DNA of 6,524 bases, taken from assembly GCA_964370855.1 (NCBI GenBank), contig CAYJMF010000185.1, forward strand, positions 1-6,524. Direction: 5' to 3'. Shown piece after piece: positions 1-3,984 of the stretch; the first letter of the stretch is position 1, and every line of letters begins with the position of its first letter. The stretch comes from JAKLKS01 sp964370855 (lineage in GTDB: Bacteria; Planctomycetota; JAJSAM01; JAKLKS01). The notes beneath the pieces were generated by a model. That model did no database searches, was not told the DNA's origin, and saw only the letters and a program-made list of their open reading frames with translations. The position numbers and the translations under genes were made by a program.

Positions 1-72
1 CGGGTTCTCGCCGACGCGTGCGGGTTCTCCCGGGCGCTGCGCGCCTACCGGCGCGAGACGGCAGGGAGCCCC

Positions 73-1833
73 TCACCTCAGGATCTTCGCCCTCGTCGCC
101 GGGTACACGACCATGAACGGGATCCCCACGAGGTCCTTCTCCGGCACCGTCCCCCACTCGCGGCTGTCGCGGCTCGAGCCGGAGTTGTCGCCCATCATGA
201 AGAGGTGGCCCGGGGGGACCTTCACGGGCCAGATCTCCTCGCGGCCGGGGAGGTACTGGACGTCCCGCAGGATGCGGACGTCGGCGAAGGCGGCGGGGCC
301 GCCCTCGGCGACGAGCTGGATGCCGGCGGCGTCGGTGCGCCGGGGCCGGACCGCCCGCGGGGGGAGCTCCTCGCGGAGGACGAGGTCCCCGTCGATCCAG
401 ACGGAGAGCCGATCGTCCACGTTGCGGAATCGCACGGCCATGGGCCGCGCCGCGCCGAAGCGCACCGAGGGCAGCCTCCACTCCTTCACCCCGGACCGGA
501 GGACGAGGCCGTCGGGCCCGATGCGCAGGCGGTGGCGCTCCTCCCCCTCGGTGAGGTCGGCGCCCACCACCGTGTCCCCGGAGGCGGCGTGGGCGAGGAA
601 CCGGACCTCGACGTCCCCGACGGGGTCGTAGTAGTCCGCCTTCCTCCCGTCGGCATCGATGTAGGAGTTGTCGATCCTGTCGGTGTAGGCGAGGCGCGCG
701 ACCCCTTCCTCCCCGGGCTCCCCGGCGAGGGCGCCGTCGCGGAGGCTCCAGGAACCGGCCTTCATGGACCAGGTGATGTCGAAGATGAGGGAGGCGGGGG
801 GAGCCATCCGCGAGCGTCGGGCGGCGTCCCGGACGTCGCTCCCGAGGGAGTAGAGCGGGACCATCATCGCGTCCTCGACGTCGAGGGGGCGGCGCGCGAG
901 GACGCCGTCCACGATGAGGTCCCCGGCGGCGATCCCGAGGGTCTGCCCCCCGACCCCCGTGCACCGCTTGACGAAGGCGGAGGGGCTCTCCCCCTCGGCC
1001 TCCGCGGCGCGGTCCGCCCCCCGCGGGGGGTAGAAGACCACGATGTCCCAGAGGCGCGGGGCCCGCCGCAGGAAGACGGTCTTGTCCACGAGGATGAGAT
1101 CGGGGTCCACGAGGTCCCCGTGCAGGGTCGGCTCCATGGAGCCCGTGGGGATGTTGTAGGCCTGCACGACCTGCCACCGCATGACGAGGACGAGGGCGAG
1201 GAGGAAGGCGATGGGGGCGACGTCGTAGATGGCCCAGGAGCGGAGGCGCTCCGTCACCGTCCTCGGGAAGACGACGACGGGCCGGCCGCCGAGCACGCGG
1301 CGGAGGTCGGTGCGGATCTTCCACGTGTCGCCGAAATCCTCGACGGCCCGGCGTGCGGCCTCCCCCGCGTCGAGCCCCATGCGTCCGTAGGCCTCCGCCG
1401 ACGCCGCGAGGTGGCCGAGCATCTCCGCGCGGGCCGCCTCCCTGTCGAAGGAGGAGGGGATCCCGCGGGTGGCGTCGTGGGCCGCGGCGAGGAGACGGGG
1501 GTGGGCCGCCCCGTCGGAGGTGCGCTCCGCGGCGGGGACGCCGTCGTCGGGGAACGGGCCGGCGGCATACTCGCGGCGGGGGCGGCCCCCGGGCGCCTCG
1601 CGCCAGCGGGACGCGACAATCCCCCTGTGTTCGAGGTCGGCGAGGAGCGCGTAGACGTATCCCTCGCGGCCCTGGAGGATCCCGGGGCAGGCGGCCTCGA
1701 GGGCGCGCACGGCCTCCCATCCCGTCCGGGCGTCGTCGGCGAGGAGGGCGAGGAGGGCCCCCTCGACGTCCCCGGCGGCGAGGAGGTCGCGGGGATCGGC
1801 GTGCGGGAGGGGGGCGGGGGATTCCGGGTCCAT
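73..1833 (-). CDS. Signal peptidase I (S26) fused to PadR-like winged helix and HAAS-like segment, with a LamG-like insert
   Basis: Membrane-bound type I signal peptidase that should remove signal peptides from exported proteins at the outer face of the cytoplasmic membrane. The protein has 586 residues, against about 180-320 usual for the family. Residues 18-93 match PadR winged helices, with GWE near 38-40, GREGYVYALLADLEHRG at 55-71 and the wing GRPRREY at 83-89. Residues 128-182 resemble the HAAS/permease-prefix helical segment (GEAARRAVEDFGD at 157-169). One membrane span lies at about 203-222. The catalytic core follows: IPTGSMEPTL with nucleophile Ser232, then FVKR with general-base Lys289, and the C-terminal box GDNSGSSRDSR at 548-558. 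Between Lys289 and that box, residues 345-525 form a beta-rich concanavalin/LamG-like insert. A single N-in anchor, as in Bacillus SipS, would put the PadR domain in the cytoplasm and the insert outside. Both catalytic residues are present, so it is probably active. The start is ATG at 1833; the GGTGGA directly before it is too close to be a good ribosome site. The next in-frame Met lies beyond the PadR domain. The combined regulatory role is inferred. Confidence 0.95.
   Translation of the reverse strand: MDPESPAPLPHADPRDLLAAGDVEGALLALLADDARTGWEAVRALEAACPGILQGREGYVYALLADLEHRGIVASRWREAPGGRPRREYAAGPFPDDGVPAAERTSDGAAHPRLLAAAHDATRGIPSSFDREAARAEMLGHLAASAEAYGRMGLDAGEAARRAVEDFGDTWKIRTDLRRVLGGRPVVVFPRTVTERLRSWAIYDVAPIAFLLALVLVMRWQVVQAYNIPTGSMEPTLHGDLVDPDLILVDKTVFLRRAPRLWDIVVFYPPRGADRAAEAEGESPSAFVKRCTGVGGQTLGIAAGDLIVDGVLARRPLDVEDAMMVPLYSLGSDVRDAARRSRMAPPASLIFDITWSMKAGSWSLRDGALAGEPGEEGVARLAYTDRIDNSYIDADGRKADYYDPVGDVEVRFLAHAASGDTVVGADLTEGEERHRLRIGPDGLVLRSGVKEWRLPSVRFGAARPMAVRFRNVDDRLSVWIDGDLVLREELPPRAVRPRRTDAAGIQLVAEGGPAAFADVRILRDVQYLPGREEIWPVKVPPGHLFMMGDNSGSSRDSREWGTVPEKDLVGIPFMVVYPATRAKILR
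259..801 (-). other. Concanavalin/LamG-like beta-rich insert in the signal peptidase catalytic core
   Basis: Encodes about residues 345-525, lying between the catalytic Lys289 and the C-terminal GDN...SRDSR box. It reads as alternating beta strands, including FDITWSMKAGSW, DVEVRFLAHAAS, HRLRIGPDGLVL and VRFRNVDDRLSVWIDGDLVL. The last resembles the strand pair of laminin-G and DUF1080-type jelly rolls. The position corresponds to the variable, extracytoplasmic 'domain II' of signal peptidase I, which is known to tolerate insertions. Its ligand is unknown. I recall large inserts in some planctomycete signal peptidases but cannot verify that here. Confidence 0.6.
1288..1452 (-). other. HAAS/permease-prefix-like helical segment within the signal peptidase gene
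   Basis: Encodes about residues 128-182. It has the pattern of a paired-helix domain: an acidic first helix, then GLDAGEAARRAVEDFGD, then a further basic helix leading to the membrane span. In known genomes HAAS domains usually sit at the cytoplasmic N-terminus of membrane proteins encoded next to a PadR regulator. Finding it directly after a PadR domain in the same chain supports the assignment. The family name is a judgement from pattern, so an unrelated helical linker cannot be excluded. Confidence 0.6.
1555..1782 (-). other. PadR-type winged-helix domain within the signal peptidase gene
   Basis: Encodes residues 18-93 of the signal peptidase fusion. The PadR signature is clear: a first helix with ALLALLADD, a GWE where the family has GYE, a recognition-helix region with YVYALLADLEHRGIV, and a beta wing with GGRPRREY. 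PadR proteins normally are free-standing dimeric DNA-binding repressors of about 110-180 residues. The C-terminal dimerisation helix of classical PadR is not obvious here, so dimerisation may come from elsewhere in the chain. Identification is by motif reading only. Confidence 0.8.
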
Positions 1834-1896
1834 TCCACCAGTCTACGGGCGGCGGGGCGGGGAATGACCGATCGCGGGGGGACCGCCCAAAATAAA

Positions 1897-1956
1897 CCCC
1901 CCCCCCAATTGGGGCGGGGGGGGGGGGGGCGCCCCGGGGGCCGGCGGGGGGGGGGG
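1897..1956. repeat. Homopolymer-rich G/C tract with a 12-bp palindrome, beside the assembly gap
   Basis: The stretch has 10 C (1897-1906), AATT, 4 G, one C, 14 G (1916-1929), further C/G blocks and 11 G up to the gap. CCCCAATTGGGG at 1903-1914 is a perfect palindrome. Just outside, 1889-1896 is AAAATAAA, the only AT island nearby; on the minus strand it reads TTTATTTT and could be a poor -10 element 56 bases before the signal peptidase ATG, with no -35 partner. Poly-G at a contig end is a known artefact of two-colour sequencing, so the tract may not be real DNA. Confidence 0.75.
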
Positions 1957-1966
1957 NNNNNNNNNN
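1957..1966. other. Assembly gap (10 N)
   Basis: Ten consecutive N bases, a common fixed-size spacer for a scaffold join of unknown true length. The left flank is a run of 11 G (1946-1956). The genes on either side, signal peptidase and SprT-like, are therefore not proven to be this close, and sequence, possibly including genes, may be missing here. Confidence 0.97.
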
Positions 1967-1975
1967 ACCATGGCC

Positions 1976-1998
1976 CGGGAGGAAGGGTCTCACTCCCG
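1976..1998 (-). terminator. Weak hairpin downstream of the SprT-like gene, possible terminator
   Basis: A perfect 6-bp stem, CGGGAG at 1976-1981 pairing with CTCCCG at 1993-1998, with an 11-base loop, starts about 40 bases after the SprT-like stop. There is no T-tract on the minus strand beyond it, so it is not a classical intrinsic terminator. In DNA this GC-rich such stems occur by chance. Confidence 0.2.
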
Positions 1999-2037
1999 CC
2001 CCCGCCGCCAATCTGGGTCGGGTTCAGTATGGCGGTC

Positions 2038-2550
2038 CTACCCCAGGTACTCCACGAGGAGCAGCCGGAAGTCGTCCCTGCGCCCGCCTTTCCCGCAGCG
2101 GGCGCAGGCGCCGTGGATGCGGCGGCGCACGGGGTGGCGGCGGCCGCAGCCGGGGCACTGGTAGACGTACTTGTAGGGGCGGAAGATCCCGGGGTAGGTC
2201 TTGCAGTTCACCGACGCCCCGACGCGGCGGCACTCCCTGCGGAAGGACTCGTCGTGGTCCCAGTGGACCAGGTGGACCATCTCGTGCTTGAGGGTGGAGA
2301 GCACGTCGCGGGGGTAGTGGCAGTGGTACTCGAGCCCGAGCAGGATGAGCCGGTTGCTCTTCACGATCTGCCCCGCCACCTTCAGCCGGCCGCTCCAGCG
2401 CACCGTCACGTCGGGGAGGCGGCCGCCGAAGTGGCGCCGGTTGACGCGGTCGTAGAGCGACTGCACGTCCATCCGCTGGAGCCGCCCCAGGGCGGGGAAC
2501 CGCAGGAGTCTCGCGGGAAGCCGGGGCGGGGACGGCATGGTGCGGGGCAA
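2038..2550 (-). CDS. SprT-like zinc metalloprotease domain protein
   Basis: A 170-residue protein of the SprT-like family, small zincin proteins related to bacterial SprT and to the protease domain of eukaryotic Spartan, which cuts DNA-protein crosslinks. The bacterial role is poorly defined. SLYDRVNRRHFGGRLPDVTV (31-50) is the typical SprT opening. HEMVH at 89-93 is the HExxH zinc site with catalytic Glu90, and HDESF at 99-103 fits the HGxxF element that supplies the third histidine. The C-terminus is a zinc ribbon with Cys132, Cys135, Cys149 and Cys152. All key residues are present and no signal peptide is visible, so it should be cytoplasmic and intact. The start is chosen as TTG at 2550 because GGAGG lies 7 bases upstream. 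An in-frame TTG at 2586 and ATGs at 2538 and 2472 lack well-spaced sites. The stop is TAG at 2038-2040. It lies 82 bp after the transporter gene on the same strand. The first 26 residues are Pro/Arg-rich and not obviously part of the fold. Confidence 0.88.
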   Translation of the reverse strand: MPRTMPSPPRLPARLLRFPALGRLQRMDVQSLYDRVNRRHFGGRLPDVTVRWSGRLKVAGQIVKSNRLILLGLEYHCHYPRDVLSTLKHEMVHLVHWDHDESFRRECRRVGASVNCKTYPGIFRPYKYVYQCPGCGRRHPVRRRIHGACARCGKGGRRDDFRLLLVEYLG

Positions 2551-2557
2551 GGGTGCG

Positions 2558-2562
2558 CCTCC
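2558..2562 (-). promoter_or_regulatory. Shine-Dalgarno (GGAGG) deciding a TTG start for the SprT-like gene
   Basis: The minus strand reads GGAGG at 2562-2558, followed by the 7-base spacer CGCACCC and then TTG at 2550. This spacing is ideal. The same GGAGG is 19 bases from the first ATG (2538), too far for efficient use. This is the main reason for choosing TTG. Confidence 0.65.
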
Positions 2563-2632
2563 GGGGTGCGTCGACGGCCGTCCCAAGAATGACCGCGCCG
2601 CCCGGGGGGGCGCAGGAAAACGGGGCGGAGGA

Positions 2633-3928
2633 TCAGGACCCGGCGGACATCGCCGTCGCTGCGGCGCGCGCGCGGAGGACGACGGAGGCGACGATGCAGA
2701 TCGCGCCGAGGAGGAGGGGCGCCACGAGGGAGAGGATCGCGTACCGCCAGTCCCGCGCGTCGGCGAGGGTCGCGAGCATGAGCGTGCCGAAGACCGAGGC
2801 CTTGCGCGTGATGCCGAGGATCCCCATGTACTCGCCGAGACGCTCCGGCGGCGCGAGGTCCACGAGCATGCGCCGGCTCGCGAGCCAGATCCCCGCGGCC
2901 CCGAAGCCGCCGCCGGCCACGGTCACGCGGATGGCGAGGGTCCGGTCCATGGCCAGGGAATCCACGGTGGCGACGACGGCGAGGGAGAGGACGGCGGCGA
3001 CGAGGATGCGGTGGGCGCCGATGGAGTCGCAGAGCCTCCCCGCGGCGAACCCGGCGACGATGCCGGCGACGGAGAGCCCGATGAGGAGCCCCGTGACCTC
3101 GCTCTCCGGCGCGGCGAAGGTGCCGGGGTCCCGGAAGAACTGGGCCGCCCACTGGATCATGGAGTTGAGGGAGTCCACCGCGAGGAGGTTGCCGAGCAGG
3201 AACAGCAGGAGGACGGGCGTGCGGCGGAGTCCCCGGATGGTGGCGTGGGCGGCCCTGAACTCGGCGGCCCCCAGGGCGAGGGTGAACTTCCTCCCCGCCC
3301 CCTTCCGCTCCCGGACGAACAGCGCGAAGGGGATCGTGAACACCGCCATCAGGACTCCCGCCACGGCGAAGGCGCTGCGGTCCCCGTGCTCCGCGGCGAC
3401 CCAGGCGGCCACCGGGTACCCGAGGAGGGCCCCGAGGTAGCCGACTCCCACGCCGACGCCGGAGATGAAACCCATGCGGCCCTCCGTGGCCACGTCCGGG
3501 AGGAAGGCGTCGTAGAGGGAGAGGGCGACGTTGTAGCCGACGTTGGAGACGCAGAACACCGCGATGAGCGCGAAGGGGTGCCCCTCGGGCACGAGGGAGA
3601 GGACGACGCCCCCCGCGCAGCAGAGCGCCGACCAGGCGAGCACCTGCGCCTTGGCCCGGCCCGTGGCGTCGGCCACGGCCCCGAGGAAGGGCCCGACGAC
3701 GGCGGAGAGCAGGAGCGATGCCGCCATGGCGTAGCCCATGGGGCTCTCCACCCCCGTCTCCTCCTTGAGGATCTTCGGGAGGTACATGGTGACGACGAGG
3801 GCGGAGAAGATGGTGTTGGCGAAGTCGTACAGCGCCCAGGAGGCCACGGGCACGAACCGGTCGCGGTAGCCGTCGGGAGCGGCGGCGGTGGGGGCGGGGG
3901 GCGCCGGCGCTCCGCTGGCTTCGCTCAC
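2633..3928 (-). CDS. MFS transporter, UMF1/Atg22-like family
   Basis: A 431-residue inner-membrane transporter of the major facilitator superfamily. WALYDFANTIFS at 31-42 in the first helix is the hallmark of the UMF1 family, whose yeast relative Atg22 exports amino acids from the vacuole. Other family features are YDAFLP at 139-144, the MFS motif A GAVADATGRAK at 83-93 with its second-half counterpart GRLCDSIGAHR at 297-307, and SRRMLVDLAPPERLGEYMGI at 351-370. About twelve hydrophobic spans can be counted, with a cytoplasmic loop rich in basic residues near 206-237. Length is normal for the family. Substrate and direction cannot be read from the sequence; bacterial members are mostly uncharacterised. 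The frame stays open upstream to 4432, but that part overlaps the protease gene, is Arg/Pro-rich and has no family match. GTG at 3928 is the only start codon between the protease stop and the conserved domain, although no strong Shine-Dalgarno precedes it. It follows the protease gene by 56 bp and could be co-transcribed. Confidence 0.92.
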   Translation of the reverse strand: MSEASGAPAPPAPTAAAPDGYRDRFVPVASWALYDFANTIFSALVVTMYLPKILKEETGVESPMGYAMAASLLLSAVVGPFLGAVADATGRAKAQVLAWSALCCAGGVVLSLVPEGHPFALIAVFCVSNVGYNVALSLYDAFLPDVATEGRMGFISGVGVGVGYLGALLGYPVAAWVAAEHGDRSAFAVAGVLMAVFTIPFALFVRERKGAGRKFTLALGAAEFRAAHATIRGLRRTPVLLLFLLGNLLAVDSLNSMIQWAAQFFRDPGTFAAPESEVTGLLIGLSVAGIVAGFAAGRLCDSIGAHRILVAAVLSLAVVATVDSLAMDRTLAIRVTVAGGGFGAAGIWLASRRMLVDLAPPERLGEYMGILGITRKASVFGTLMLATLADARDWRYAILSLVAPLLLGAICIVASVVLRARAAATAMSAGS

Positions 3929-3984
3929 GCGGGAGATGATGCCCGCCGGGTCAGAGGATGCGAACCAATCCCGCGCGCCCCCTC

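Larger units (their letters stand above)
1834..2037. other. Gene-free interval between SprT-like and signal peptidase genes
   Basis: About 204 bases with no supportable gene on either strand. From the SprT-like side it holds a weak hairpin (1976-1998), the N gap, the homopolymer tract and a short AT island, then the leader of the signal peptidase gene. I looked for a tRNA-like T-arm around GGGTTCAGTATGG (2020-2032) and saw no matching stems. True length is unknown because of the gap. Confidence 0.7.

Noticed and set aside
2011..2037. tRNA-like or other small RNA near GGGTTCAGTATGG
   Set aside because: The GGTTC resembles a T-loop, but no matching acceptor, anticodon or T stems can be formed around it.
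205..2592. A 795-codon open frame on the plus strand
   Set aside because: It is antisense to the signal peptidase and SprT-like genes, runs through the N gap, and reads as low-complexity Gly/Glu/Asp/Val/Arg with no domain. GC-rich wobble positions keep this antisense frame free of stops.
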